From: Micromonospora tarapacensis
Lineage (GTDB): Bacteria > Actinomycetota > Actinomycetes > Mycobacteriales > Micromonosporaceae
NCBI RefSeq assembly: GCF_019697375.1
Contig: NZ_JAHCDI010000004.1
Location: forward strand, 1,661,324-1,725,323
DNA length: 64,000 bases
Reading direction: 5' to 3'
The notes under the pieces are model-generated. The model saw only the letters and a list, made by a program, of their open reading frames with translations. It was not told the origin of the DNA and did no database searches. The position numbers and the translations under genes were made by a program. Below, piece after piece: positions 10,320 to 19,209 of this stretch; position 1 is the stretch's first letter; each line of letters begins with the position of its first letter.

Positions 10320-12496
10320 GCACCGGGGCAAGCCTGCGGATGCTGGACCGCGCCGACAAGGAGGTCATGAAGCTCACCCGCGCCGACATCGGCGCGGTCT
10401 ACGAGTTCATGCACAAGTTCCGGCACAACCCGGAGAACCCCGGGCTCAACCTCAAGGCGCTCAACAGCGACACCCGCCTGATGTCGGCCCGGGTCAACAA
10501 GGACTACCGGGCGCTGCTGCTGCACATCGCCGAACGCGACTACCTGCTCGTCGCGGTCAAGCACCGCGGGGAGGTGTATGACGACCTCGGCCGCTACGCG
10601 TACCGGATCAACCGGGTCACCGGCGGTATCGAGGTGGTCGACCTGGCTCCGCTCGGCGACAGCATCGTCGGTCGGGTGGTGCCGCCGGAGGCCGAAGCGG
10701 AACCGGCGCAGAAACCGCTCTTCGCGGCGTACGCCGACGCCCAGCTGCTGGAGCTCGGCGTCTCCGAACCGCTGCTGCCGCAGGTCCGGGAACTGACCAC
10801 CGAGGCCGAGCTGCTGGAGCTGCTTGACCGGGCACCGCAACTCACCACCGACGTGCTCTTCGCGCTCTTCGACGGCACCCCCTACGACGAGGTGCTCCAG
10901 CAGGTCACCGACCCGGTGCGCGCCGACGATCCGGTCGACACGGAGGACTTCGAGGCCGCCGTCGAGCGCCCCGCCACCCAGGTGACCTCCGACGACGAAG
11001 CGTTGCAGGCGATGCTCGGCGAAGCGTTCGAGCGGTGGCAGATCTTCCTGCACCCCACCCAGCGCAAGCTGGTCGAGCGCCGGTACAACGGCCCCGCCCG
11101 GGTCGGCGGCGGTCCGGGCACCGGCAAGACCATCGTCGCCCTGCACCGGGTGGCGCACCTCGCCCGACAACTGCCACCCGGTGTGGACAAGCCGATCCTG
11201 CTCACCACCTTCAACCGGAACCTCGCCGCCGACCTGCGTACCCGGCTGATGGCCCTGGGTGGTCAGGAGCTCGTGTCGCGGGTCGACATCGTCAACATCG
11301 ACCGGCTGGCCAGCCGGGTGGTGGCCGAGGCGAAGTCGGGCGGCGGCCGGCGCGTCGTGGACGACAACCGGGTGCCCGAGCTGTGGGCCGAATTCCTCGT
11401 CGAGACGGGGGAGACCGGTTGGGAGGCGGAGTTCCTCGCCGCCGAGTGGACCCAGGTGATCCTCGGCCAGGTGCTCAACTCACGGACGGACTACTTCAAG
11501 GCCCGCCGGCCCAACCGGGGCCGCAGCCTCACCCGGGCGGAGCGCGACCGGACCTGGCAGCTGACCGAGCGCTTCACCAGCTGGCTGGAGAACCGTGGCA
11601 TCTGGACCTGGCGGCAGGTGGCACAGCGGGCCGCCCGCCTCGAAATGGACCGTACGGCCCACCACAGCGGTGCCGGTGGGGATCCGTCCGGCGGGTTCTA
11701 CCGGCCGCGTTACCGTCACGTGGTGGTCGACGAGGCGCAGGATCTCAGCGCCGCCCACTGGAAGATGCTGCGCGCCATGGTCGCGCCCGAACCGGACGAC
11801 ATGTTCCTCACCGGCGACACCCACCAGCGCATCTACGACAACCACGTCACGTTGGGCAGCCTCGGCGTCAACATCCGTGGCCGGTCGTCGCGGCTGACGC
11901 TGAGCTACCGCACCACCCGGCAGATCCTCGCCGACGCCCTGCAGATCATGACCGGCGAGGTGTACGACGACCTCGACGGCGGCGAGGAGGACCTGGCCGG
12001 CTACCGCTCGTTGTTGCGCGGTGGCCGGCCGCACTTCCGTGGGGCACCGACCTGGGCGCAGGAGCGGGACCTGATCGTCGAGCAGCTGCGGAGCTGGGGC
12101 AACCCGACCGACGGCTCGGTGGCCATCTGCGTGCCGACGAAGGAGCTGGCGGCGGAGTTGATCAGCAGGCTGGAGACCGACGGGCTGCCGGTGGTGGAGA
12201 TCGGGCCGGACGGCCCCAAGCAGCCTGACGGGATCCATGTCGGCACCATGCACCGGTTCAAGGGCCTGGAGTACCAGCGCATGGTCATCGCCGCGGTGAG
12301 TGACGGCCTCGTCCCCCGGCAGGTGATCAGCCGATACCGGGACACCGATCCGAAGCGCTATCAGCGTGAACGCCAACGGGACCGTTCCCTGCTCTTCGTG
12401 GCCGCCACCCGGCCCCGCGACGAGCTGACGGTGTTCTGGCACGGCACGCCAAGCCCGTTCCTGACCAGCCGCCTGGTGCAGCGCCAACCACCGTGA
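10316..12496 (+). CDS. UvrD-like helicase with N-terminal RelE/ParE-like domain
   Basis: A 726-residue protein whose ATG overlaps the preceding stop by four bases (ATGA), indicating translational coupling with the DUF1998 helicase. Residues ~5-95 (MLDRADKEVMKLT, then LMSARVNKDYRALLLHIAER and YLLVAVKHRGEVYDDL) have the beta-strand and basic pattern of RelE/ParE-type toxins. The superfamily 1 helicase core follows: Walker A GGPGTGKT (K271), VVVDEAQD (~469-476), GDTHQRIY, SYRTT, HRFKGLEY and LLFVAATRPRDEL. No nuclease motif is evident. The pair is a candidate anti-phage or anti-plasmid module. This gene is intact but its partner is interrupted. Confidence 0.85.
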   Translation: MSTGASLRMLDRADKEVMKLTRADIGAVYEFMHKFRHNPENPGLNLKALNSDTRLMSARVNKDYRALLLHIAERDYLLVAVKHRGEVYDDLGRYAYRINRVTGGIEVVDLAPLGDSIVGRVVPPEAEAEPAQKPLFAAYADAQLLELGVSEPLLPQVRELTTEAELLELLDRAPQLTTDVLFALFDGTPYDEVLQQVTDPVRADDPVDTEDFEAAVERPATQVTSDDEALQAMLGEAFERWQIFLHPTQRKLVERRYNGPARVGGGPGTGKTIVALHRVAHLARQLPPGVDKPILLTTFNRNLAADLRTRLMALGGQELVSRVDIVNIDRLASRVVAEAKSGGGRRVVDDNRVPELWAEFLVETGETGWEAEFLAAEWTQVILGQVLNSRTDYFKARRPNRGRSLTRAERDRTWQLTERFTSWLENRGIWTWRQVAQRAARLEMDRTAHHSGAGGDPSGGFYRPRYRHVVVDEAQDLSAAHWKMLRAMVAPEPDDMFLTGDTHQRIYDNHVTLGSLGVNIRGRSSRLTLSYRTTRQILADALQIMTGEVYDDLDGGEEDLAGYRSLLRGGRPHFRGAPTWAQERDLIVEQLRSWGNPTDGSVAICVPTKELAAELISRLETDGLPVVEIGPDGPKQPDGIHVGTMHRFKGLEYQRMVIAAVSDGLVPRQVISRYRDTDPKRYQRERQRDRSLLFVAATRPRDELTVFWHGTPSPFLTSRLVQRQPP

Positions 12497-12522
12497 GTCC
12501 CGGCGGCGCCCTTCGCCCGCCA

Positions 12523-12541
12523 CGGCCCACGTGGTGGGCCG
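12523..12541 (+). terminator. Hairpin after helicase operon
   Basis: CGGCCCAC, a GTG loop, then GTGGGCCG form a perfect 8-bp stem 26 bases after the UvrD stop. There is no U-tract, so it may act as an actinobacterial-style terminator or mRNA end-protector. Confidence 0.4.
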
Positions 12542-12641
12542 CGTCGGGCGACCCGCGCGCAAGTAACGAACATTGGTGAACTTCGATGCATTCTGGACCT
12601 TCACCTGGCGCGCCCCCGTAACACTGCCCTACCGTCGGGGC

Positions 12642-13937
12642 ATGGTCTCGCGTCGATCGGTCCTGCGGGCGGTACCGCTCGCGGCTGCTGCCCTCACCGC
12701 CGCCCCAGGTCATCCCCGTTGGCTCACCGGGTCGTCCACGTCGACGGATCCGGTCCGCGTACCCCCGGACCCGGCCACGACCGAGGCCGCCGCGACCGCG
12801 GTACGCGGCTTCACCGCCGACCTCTACCGCACGATCGCGTCGAGCCACGCGGGCGGCAACGTGGTGTGTGCGCCGTACTCGGTTCAACTGGCGCTCGCGA
12901 TGGCCAGGGCAGGCGCCGGATCGACCACTGCGGACGAGATGGATGCCGTGCTGCACGCGCCGCATCCGCGACCCGGCGCGCTCGACAGCGGGCTGAACAC
13001 CGTCGACCAGTCGCTCGCCGCGCGGTTCCAGGGTGGCGACGGAGTGCGGCAGCCCCGGGTGACCACGGCCAACGCCGTGTGGACCCGGCTCGATCTGGGC
13101 CTGCGGTCCGGGTTCCGGGACACCCTGGCCGGCTACTACGGCGCGGTCGCGCACCCGGTGGACTTCCGTGGTGCGCCGGAAGCGGCCCGCCAGGAGATCA
13201 ACACCTGGGTGTCCGACCGGACCAACGCGAAGATCCCGGAGCTGTTGGCCCCGGACTCGGTGCGCACCGACACCAGCCTGATGCTGACCAACACGGCCTA
13301 CCTCAAGGCGGCCTGGTACTACCCCTTCCGGGCGTCGGCCACCGTGGAGGAACCGTTCACCCGGGACGACGGCACGGTCGTCCAGGTGCCGATGATGCGC
13401 GGCCCGTTCGACCGGATGGGGCACGTCCTGGGCGACGGTTGGCGGGCGGTCGACGTGCCGCTCGCGGGCGACGGGCTGGCCATGGCCATCGTCATGCCGA
13501 CCCGCGACAACCTCGCCGCGGTCGAGGCGAACCTCGACGCGGCGTGGCTGGGCGCATTGTTCACCGGCTTCCAGTTCACCGACATCCAACTGCGGATGCC
13601 CCGGTGGACGTTCCGCCTGCCGGCCCAGTTGGGCGCGGCGCTGAGCGGGCTCGGCATGCCCACGGCGTTCACGTCGTACGCCGACTTCACCGGCATGAGC
13701 ACCACCGACCCGGCGCTGTGCATCGACGACGTGGTGCACGAGACGTTCATCGGGGTGGACGAGAAGGGTGTCGAGGCGGCAGCCGCGTCGGCAGTCATCA
13801 TCCGGCCGCCGTCGATCCCGCAGGGACCGCAGTTCTTCGTGAACCGGCCGTTCCTGTACGTCATCCATGACCGGTTCACCGGCGTACCGCTGTTCCTCGG
13901 CCGGGTCCACGACCCGCTGGCCACCGGCCCAGCCTGA
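12642..13937 (+). CDS. Tat-exported serpin
   Basis: A 431-residue serine protease inhibitor. The ATG at 12642 places SRRSVLRAVPLAAAAL at the N terminus, a good twin-arginine signal, so the protein is probably exported folded. Serpin landmarks include NVVCAPYSVQLALAMA, MLTNTAYLKAAW, FIGVDEKGVEAAAASA (reactive-loop hinge) and the C-terminal FFVNRPFLYVIHD. The loop after the hinge contains VIIRPPS, so Arg is a possible P1 residue, but register cannot be fixed by eye. Likely role: blocking external or self-secreted proteases. It lies 145 bases after the helicase operon with a weak ribosome-binding site and converges on the FMN reductase. Confidence 0.9.
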   Translation: MVSRRSVLRAVPLAAAALTAAPGHPRWLTGSSTSTDPVRVPPDPATTEAAATAVRGFTADLYRTIASSHAGGNVVCAPYSVQLALAMARAGAGSTTADEMDAVLHAPHPRPGALDSGLNTVDQSLAARFQGGDGVRQPRVTTANAVWTRLDLGLRSGFRDTLAGYYGAVAHPVDFRGAPEAARQEINTWVSDRTNAKIPELLAPDSVRTDTSLMLTNTAYLKAAWYYPFRASATVEEPFTRDDGTVVQVPMMRGPFDRMGHVLGDGWRAVDVPLAGDGLAMAIVMPTRDNLAAVEANLDAAWLGALFTGFQFTDIQLRMPRWTFRLPAQLGAALSGLGMPTAFTSYADFTGMSTTDPALCIDDVVHETFIGVDEKGVEAAAASAVIIRPPSIPQGPQFFVNRPFLYVIHDRFTGVPLFLGRVHDPLATGPA

Positions 13938-13978
13938 CCGGGTGCTGCCCGCCGAGGTGACCGGAGGTCGGCCGCGTT

Positions 13979-14587
13979 TCAGGTCGAGAGGGGCCGGTCA
14001 CGGCGGGCGTCGGCCAGCACCTCGGCCCACCATCGCAGCTCGGTCAGGCTCGCGGTCAGGCCACGGGTGAGGTCCGCGTCCGGCGCGTACCGGCCCTGGC
14101 CGTCGAGGGATGCCCACGGCTCCCGCAGGCCCGTGACTCGGCGGGTCGTCACGACGCTCAGTTCGGCCAGCACCCCGCGCAGGTGCTCGATCGCGGCGTG
14201 CCTGCCCTGCGCGCCGTAGGCCACGATGGTCGCGGGCTTGAGGCGCCACTCACCGTAGTGCCAGTCGATCAGGCGTTTGAGCGAGGCAGGGTAGCTGTGG
14301 TTGTACTCCGGCGTGACGAACACGAACGCGTCGGCTGCGGCTATCCGGTCGGCGATCTCGCTTTTCGGCCCGCCGCCGGGAAAGAGAAGGCTGTCGTCGG
14401 GCAGGGTGACGTCGGCGACGTCGATCCGGTCGACCTCGATCGACGTGTCCAGGGCGGCGGCGACCCAGCCGGCGATCGTCGGGCCCATCCGTTCCCTGCG
14501 GACGCTGCCCGAGATCACGGCGACGCGCAGTCGGACGGGGACTGTGGCGGCGGATGGGCTGCTGTGGTGGTCGGTCGACGTAGTCAA
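13979..14587 (-). CDS. NADPH-dependent FMN reductase
   Basis: A flavodoxin-fold protein with RVAVISGSVR at the start (phosphate-binding loop), VFVTPEYNHSYPASLKRLIDW (FMN-ring contact) and IVAYGAQG. These are hallmarks of the NADPH-dependent FMN reductase/azoreductase family, which reduces flavin, quinones or azo compounds. I use the TTG at 14587 (202 residues). The frame is open to 14686 and a GTG further up is possible, so the start is uncertain. It converges on the serpin with a 41-base gap. Confidence 0.85.
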   Translation of the reverse strand: MTTSTDHHSSPSAATVPVRLRVAVISGSVRRERMGPTIAGWVAAALDTSIEVDRIDVADVTLPDDSLLFPGGGPKSEIADRIAAADAFVFVTPEYNHSYPASLKRLIDWHYGEWRLKPATIVAYGAQGRHAAIEHLRGVLAELSVVTTRRVTGLREPWASLDGQGRYAPDADLTRGLTASLTELRWWAEVLADARRDRPLST

Positions 14588-14682
14588 TGCTCGTAAGAAG
14601 CCAGACGGGTCTGACACCCGTCCAAACCACCCCTGAACTGTGCCATCCCACCTGGCCAAGTCGACGAGGAGACGGCCGGAGG

Positions 14683-15312
14683 TCAACGCCGGTCAGGCCG
14701 GGGGATGCCCCGTAGGTGCCAGGTGAGGGCGAGGGTTAGGAGTGCGATGGCAGTGGTGACCCAGTAATTGGTGTGCCAGGAACGGCCAGTGGCGAACTCG
14801 TCGGTGAGAACCGAGTTCGGTACTGCGTGCTGGGCAACCACGAAGCCCGCGAAGAGTGCTGGCGTAACCACGGCGGAGGCTAGCGGGCCGAGAGCCAAGC
14901 ACAGGATGGCGCCAATGCATGAGAAGGCGGCCACGTTGCCGATCAGCCCGTGCAGGGGTGGAAACTGTTCGCCGGGGTGCCTGAGAATGATCGCCAAATA
15001 CCACGCCGGCAAAACGGCCAAGGGCGCGGCGAGCGTGGCCACAGAGTAGGCCATGTGTCCGAGCCGGGCCGACAGTCGGGCGGTGAATTCGCGGCCATGA
15101 AACTGCGGGATGGTGATGGCGGGGAGGACGCTGGCCAGTGCGACCGCGACGATTTCCGGGGTGCCCACGCCCCGGGGTGGTAGGTCGAACACGACGCTTA
15201 CCGAGAGGCTCAGTTCGGGAAACAATACCGTGAACAGCAATGCGACAAGGGTGACGGCTACCGCGAGTGGGCCACCACGGACGTGCCACAGCCCTGCAGC
15301 GCGGCTTCGCAT
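14683..15312 (-). CDS. Six-TM integral membrane protein of ABC cassette
   Basis: A 209-residue protein starting at ATG 15312, one base overlapping the stop of the preceding permease gene (TAATG). About six hydrophobic segments span most of the protein (for example LAVAVTLVALLFTVLF and YWVTTAIALLTLALTW). No family is recognised. Position and coupling indicate a second membrane subunit, or immunity-type protein, for the adjacent ABC transporter. Base composition is visibly less GC-rich than the flanks, suggesting transfer of the cassette. Confidence 0.65.
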   Translation of the reverse strand: MRSRAAGLWHVRGGPLAVAVTLVALLFTVLFPELSLSVSVVFDLPPRGVGTPEIVAVALASVLPAITIPQFHGREFTARLSARLGHMAYSVATLAAPLAVLPAWYLAIILRHPGEQFPPLHGLIGNVAAFSCIGAILCLALGPLASAVVTPALFAGFVVAQHAVPNSVLTDEFATGRSWHTNYWVTTAIALLTLALTWHLRGIPRPDRR

Positions 15313-16619
15313 TACCTGAGAGCTGCGGACAGGCGGCACGAGGTAATCAACTCCTGGTTGACCTGGACGAATGCGCTGATTTGCTCGGCGTTCATGGTGG
15401 TCAGCTTTCGCGCTGCCGGTGGTGGTTCGTCGGGACCATAGGCGCCTGCCAGGTCTTCGAATCCGGCTAATTGAACAATTCGCGCATAGAGAACGGTGGC
15501 GGTGTCGTAGCTTTCGGTGGTCCGGCCGGGCTGGAGGCAGCCGCCGAGCGTGATGGCTTCGCTTACCTGGAGGGCAACTTGGGCGGGAATGGTACTGGCG
15601 AGGAGTCTTCGGTCCTGGGGACTCGGGTCCAGGTTGATGAGGGCCTCTCCAGGGCCTGGGGTGTCGTGATCGGACGCGGCAAAATCCGTCACCTGGTGCA
15701 GGATCGGTGCGAGCCCGGCAGCACGCAGCCGTGTCACGACATCGACGGTGCTGGCCATAGCCGGCTGGTTCGCCGTGTGCAGGCACACCTCTGTGCCATC
15801 GACTTGCTGGCACACGCGTGAGACGGGACGGTCCACCACAGTCAACGCAGGGCGCCACGCGAAGGCGATTGCAGCTAGGGCACCCACCACGGCCAGCCAC
15901 GTGAGAAGGGGCCGGCCCTGTCGGCGGACTGACCCGCGGGATGCAGCCCACGATGCGAGAGAGGCGGAAAGCAGGCAGATGCCGATGGAAGCGACAACGG
16001 CGAAGACGGCGGTCGCGGGGTTCATCTCGAATCTGGGCGAGCTGGGAGTCCACTGGCGTACTGGCAGCAAGAGCCCGATCGGCATAAACAGCGGCTCATT
16101 TGGCAAGCCCATTACAGCGAAGGCTAGAACAGCGACCGCGGGAGCAATCACCCAGTGCCGTACGGCAGCACCAACGCAGAATCCGATGACCGCCAATGTG
16201 GTCACACCGGCCAAACCGACTACCACGTCCCGGACTGCTAACGCACCGGCGGTCGCTTGTCGCGCCGCGGCGAGATGAACCGGGACCAACCCGAGGGCAT
16301 GGCCCAGGCAGAGCCACACCGCCAGGGCAAGCCCATGGACGAGGAACAGACCGGCGCCCACCCTCGGCCGCAGTACTGCGGCCACCGGAGAAGCCTTGGG
16401 GAAGTATGTTGCTCCGAGCGCAGCGGCTACACCGGCTACCAACGATCCGGGGATCCAGAGCGACTCGTGCCACGAGGTGGCGACGGTCGACCAAGTGACG
16501 TAGTCGGATCCGACTACATCCCTGGTGGCCAGAAACGAACCGGTCGCCATGAGAGCGCCTGCGGCCGGGAACACCCACAGGGGTCCGGGCCAACCGAACA
16601 ACAGGCGCAGGCGATTCAC
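15312..16619 (-). CDS. Membrane protein with C-terminal extracytoplasmic domain (ABC permease-like)
   Basis: A 435-residue protein. The first ~270 residues contain six or seven hydrophobic spans. After the last one a soluble domain of ~160 residues begins RVCQQVDGTEVCLHTANQ, with a cysteine pair and a second pair further on (GGCLQPG, ITSCRLSAALR). The start overlaps the ATPase stop by four bases (ATGA), marking it as the transporter's membrane component. Membrane proteins of this shape accompany actinobacterial peptide-export ABC ATPases, but I cannot name the family with certainty. Confidence 0.65.
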   Translation of the reverse strand: MNRLRLLFGWPGPLWVFPAAGALMATGSFLATRDVVGSDYVTWSTVATSWHESLWIPGSLVAGVAAALGATYFPKASPVAAVLRPRVGAGLFLVHGLALAVWLCLGHALGLVPVHLAAARQATAGALAVRDVVVGLAGVTTLAVIGFCVGAAVRHWVIAPAVAVLAFAVMGLPNEPLFMPIGLLLPVRQWTPSSPRFEMNPATAVFAVVASIGICLLSASLASWAASRGSVRRQGRPLLTWLAVVGALAAIAFAWRPALTVVDRPVSRVCQQVDGTEVCLHTANQPAMASTVDVVTRLRAAGLAPILHQVTDFAASDHDTPGPGEALINLDPSPQDRRLLASTIPAQVALQVSEAITLGGCLQPGRTTESYDTATVLYARIVQLAGFEDLAGAYGPDEPPPAARKLTTMNAEQISAFVQVNQELITSCRLSAALR

Positions 16620-17365
16620 TCGGAACCGCCGAGGGACACGATCAGATCATCGTAGGCCCGCTCGAACGGCGACCCAGGGCGGCCATCGTCAGACGCCTCG
16701 GGAATGGTCAGCTGCGAGATCGGGCCCTGGTACTGAATCTTTCCGTCTACCAGGACACCGACCGAGTCCGCGAGGTGCTCGACATCCTCGGTCATGTGCG
16801 TCGACAGCACCACCGGCCGCTCGGTGGCGAACTGCTGAATCACCTGCCGTACCTTGAGCCGCTGCCCCGGGTCGAGACCCACAGTGGGCTCGTCGAGGAT
16901 GAGAATGCGCGGATCATGCACAATTCCGGTGGCCAGAGCTACCCGTTGCCGCTGCCCGCCGCTGAGGGTGCGGATCCTCCGAGAGGCCAGGTCCAAAGCC
17001 TGCATCTTGCTCAAGGCTGCCTCGACTGCCGCGTCCGTCCGCGCCGCTTCCATCCCGCTCAGCCAGGCCGCGTAGGCGACGAGGTCGCGCACCCTGGCCA
17101 AACCCGGAAGCGACGGGTTCTGCGGTACGTACCCAAGCACCTCCTGAGCCGCCTTACCGTCACTGACGTCCCGGCCGTCGATGATCACTTCACCATGGCT
17201 GGGCCGTGCCAGACCCACCATGCACTTGATCAATGTAGTCTTTCCCGACCCGTTCGGACCCAGCAGGGCGGTCACCCCCGGACCGATCGTCCAGGAGGCG
17301 CCGGTCAGAGCCCGACGCCTCCCGTACGAGAATGACAGGTTTCGAACCTCAACGATCCCGGTCAC
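16616..17365 (-). CDS. ABC transporter ATP-binding protein
   Basis: A 249-residue ATPase with Walker A GPNGSGKTT, Q-loop YVPQNPSLPG, signature LSGGQRQR, Walker B ILILDEP and the H-loop STHMTEDVEHLA. It starts at GTG 17365 with AGAGG upstream and is coupled to the permease downstream. It energises the two membrane proteins that follow. Its upstream neighbour (42 bases away) encodes a small secreted cysteine-containing protein, the plausible cargo, or else the toxin to which the transporter confers immunity. Confidence 0.9.
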   Translation of the reverse strand: MTGIVEVRNLSFSYGRRRALTGASWTIGPGVTALLGPNGSGKTTLIKCMVGLARPSHGEVIIDGRDVSDGKAAQEVLGYVPQNPSLPGLARVRDLVAYAAWLSGMEAARTDAAVEAALSKMQALDLASRRIRTLSGGQRQRVALATGIVHDPRILILDEPTVGLDPGQRLKVRQVIQQFATERPVVLSTHMTEDVEHLADSVGVLVDGKIQYQGPISQLTIPEASDDGRPGSPFERAYDDLIVSLGGSE

Positions 17366-17406
17366 TCAAACCTCTTGCCCTTGTAGTAGTGAGACTCGCA
17401 GTGTAG

Positions 17407-17772
17407 TCAGCAGCGGGTGGCGCCCGACGAAGACGCATACGCCCCAGTGCTTGATCTGAAGTCAGAGTAGTAGGTACCACGGCCGTTGCCGCAGGACCCG
17501 TCGACCGTTTTGGTGCCCCAGCCACCACCAGAGATTGAACCGACAGTGTCGTCGGGCCAGTTGTTCCGGTCCTCCCTGATCCGACCCTCGCCATCGAGCG
17601 TGTTGGAGCAGCCCGAACGACCTACGACCGCGTCGTTGTTCGAGTTCGGCGTGTCGACCCGTAGGGTACACGCCCGAACTGAGGATGAATCAGCCATCGC
17701 CACTCCAGCCCCCACGCCAACCAAGCCGAAAGCCGCAACGCCGATGATCAACACCTGTGGAATTCTCCGCAT
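17407..17772 (-). CDS. Small secreted cysteine-containing peptide, candidate bacteriocin or transporter cargo
   Basis: A 121-residue protein with TGGAGAG before ATG 17772. A signal peptide (MRRIPQVLIIGVAAFGLVGV...) should be cut after AMA. The ~93-residue mature part has four cysteines (ACTLR, SGCSN, GSCGN, and a C-terminal TRC), enough for two disulfides, and is rich in Gly, Ser, Asn and Asp (SISGGGWGTKTVDGSC). It lies directly upstream of the ABC genes in the same orientation. The layout recalls lactococcin-972-type loci, but the sequence does not match that family. Function is inferred from context only. Confidence 0.6.
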   Translation of the reverse strand: MRRIPQVLIIGVAAFGLVGVGAGVAMADSSSVRACTLRVDTPNSNNDAVVGRSGCSNTLDGEGRIREDRNNWPDDTVGSISGGGWGTKTVDGSCGNGRGTYYSDFRSSTGAYASSSGATRC

Positions 17773-18469
17773 GAAACTCTCCAGATTCGGTAGTTTTGCA
17801 GTGCCACAAAGATCAGTAGTAGTGGTGCAGTGACTGCACTCTTTTTGGGTGCGACTCCTTCGAGAGATGCACCATTAGCGGCGACAGCGTCGGCCCTCTA
17901 TATAGGGCGGAGAGCGCGCGATGAGGGGACCACCTCCTGAGTCGGATCGCATCTCGTCACACAGTCGAGGCACCGTTGAGAGCAACACAACGGGAACCGT
18001 CCGACAATTCGCTCAACACGGAGCAGGGCCCACCACATTCCGATCATGACTGGGACAATCCAGTAACGACAGATCGACCCTTACCACCCCCGCGATAAGC
18101 TCGATAGACATCGACGTCCGAATAACTTTAACCGTCGATCAAGGCCTATCATCAGGCTTCCACATCTAAGCACGATAATCAATCCCGCGGGTCCAGGCAG
18201 AGGAAGGCAGAGGACACGCCGAGTTGCCGAGTTGGCCACCTGGGTGCGCACACATGATCAACCGTCGCTGACGGGCGGCAACGCTCACGCTTGTACTGGT
18301 ACTCAATACTAGGCACGAACCAGACGGGCGCTCTACGTCGCCCTCCCCCCGATCTCCAACCATGATCTTTTCCGGGTGGAAGCAATGGCGGCTGCTGTGT
18401 CGGATCACGACAACCTGGAAAGATCCACGGGTCGGAATTGCCGCCCGATACTGGGTGCGTGAGGGTGAG
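17773..18469. other. Gene-free, lower-GC region upstream of the peptide gene
   Basis: About 700 bases with no convincing coding frame on either strand and clearly lower G+C than the rest of the window. It contains CCCTCTATATAGGGC near 17894, an AT-rich core suited to a minus-strand -10 region for the peptide gene. It may carry the cassette's regulation and looks like imported DNA. Confidence 0.4.
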
Positions 18470-18478
18470 GGCCACGGC
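18470..18478. repeat. Left flanking direct repeat of IS4-derived element
   Basis: GGCCACGGC, repeated at 18734-18742 on the other side. Length (9-10 bp, border ambiguous by one base) suits an IS4-family target duplication. Confidence 0.6.
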
Positions 18479-18733
18479 CCAATGGCGCTTCTTTAAGGGA
18501 TCACATCGCCAGGGCGAAGTACATGGTCAGCCGGGCCGGCAACGACCGTTTCCGCTGCTCCCGCGCCTGCGCCTGATCAACCACCGCGTCCACCAACTCC
18601 GGCGGGAACGTCTTGGTCAACACCCCGATCGCCACCCGATCCGGTAACCGATCCCGCGCTGCCTTGACGATACGAGTCACACCAGCCACAGGGAAGATCA
18701 TAGCCCACCATGGACCTAAGGAAGCGCCATTGG
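18479..18733 (-). mobile_element. IS4-family internal deletion derivative (MITE-like, ~255 bp)
   Basis: The two ends are inverted repeats beginning CCAATGGCGCTTC. The minus strand between them encodes the N-terminal IS4 transposase domain (LPDRVAIGVLTKTFPPELVD, then SLPARLTMYFALAM). It then meets a TGA that is already part of the other terminal repeat, so nearly all of the transposase has been deleted. Direct repeats of 9-10 bp flank it. It could be moved in trans by a full-length relative elsewhere in the genome. Confidence 0.75.
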
Positions 18734-18742
18734 GGCCACGGC

Positions 18743-19162
18743 CGTTGACCGTTGCGGCCGGCGTGTGTCGAGGAGGGCATCGACTTGCGCGTGGCGAGCG
18801 ACCCGTTCGGGTACGGGTAGTCATGCCTGCGCGAGTGCCTTCAAATCCAGCCACGGCACAGGTTCGCGAGTCAGGACGGCCGCCGTTAACCGCCGAGGAG
18901 CGCCGGAAATTTCGGTGCTCTAGCCACCGACGCGGCCTGCCAGCACCGAGGCAATGATCGCGTTTCACATTGACCGGTTTGGGCCAGGTCTGGGCCACGC
19001 CAGATTTCCGACGGGGCGGTGACCCGGCCGGCTGGGCAATGTTGACAAGGTGGTGAGTACGGGTCCCGAGCCACTCGGCGGGACTCCGAAGTGCCGTGCG
19101 GAGGTGTTCCAGCGCGCGGGCGGTCTGACTCTTGACCGTGGTCATGTCCGAGACGGTGCAGG
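18743..19162. other. Intergenic region without recognisable gene
   Basis: About 420 bases between the MITE and the MerR operator. Open frames here lack plausible starts or family motifs. Nothing further identified. Confidence 0.4.
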
Positions 19163-19178
19163 TTCAACATATGTTGAA
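19163..19178. promoter_or_regulatory. Perfect palindrome, likely MerR autoregulatory operator
   Basis: TTCAACATATGTTGAA is a perfect 16-bp palindrome 31 bases before the MerR start. A possible -35 (TTGAAG) overlaps its right arm with a 17-base spacer to CTATCC, so binding here would affect the regulator's own promoter. Confidence 0.65.
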
Positions 19179-19209
19179 GTCAAGCCCTCGGGGTGCCTAT
19201 CCTGCGGTC

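Noticed and set aside
2183..12496. Naming the helicase pair as Druantia or DISARM
   Set aside because: DUF1998 helicases occur in both, but DruH/DruABCD, DrmC and methyltransferase genes are absent and the RelE-UvrD partner is not a known component.
17407..17772. Lactococcin 972-family bacteriocin
   Set aside because: The gene layout is similar, but the mature sequence has four cysteines and lacks the family's Gly/Trp/Tyr-His-rich motifs.
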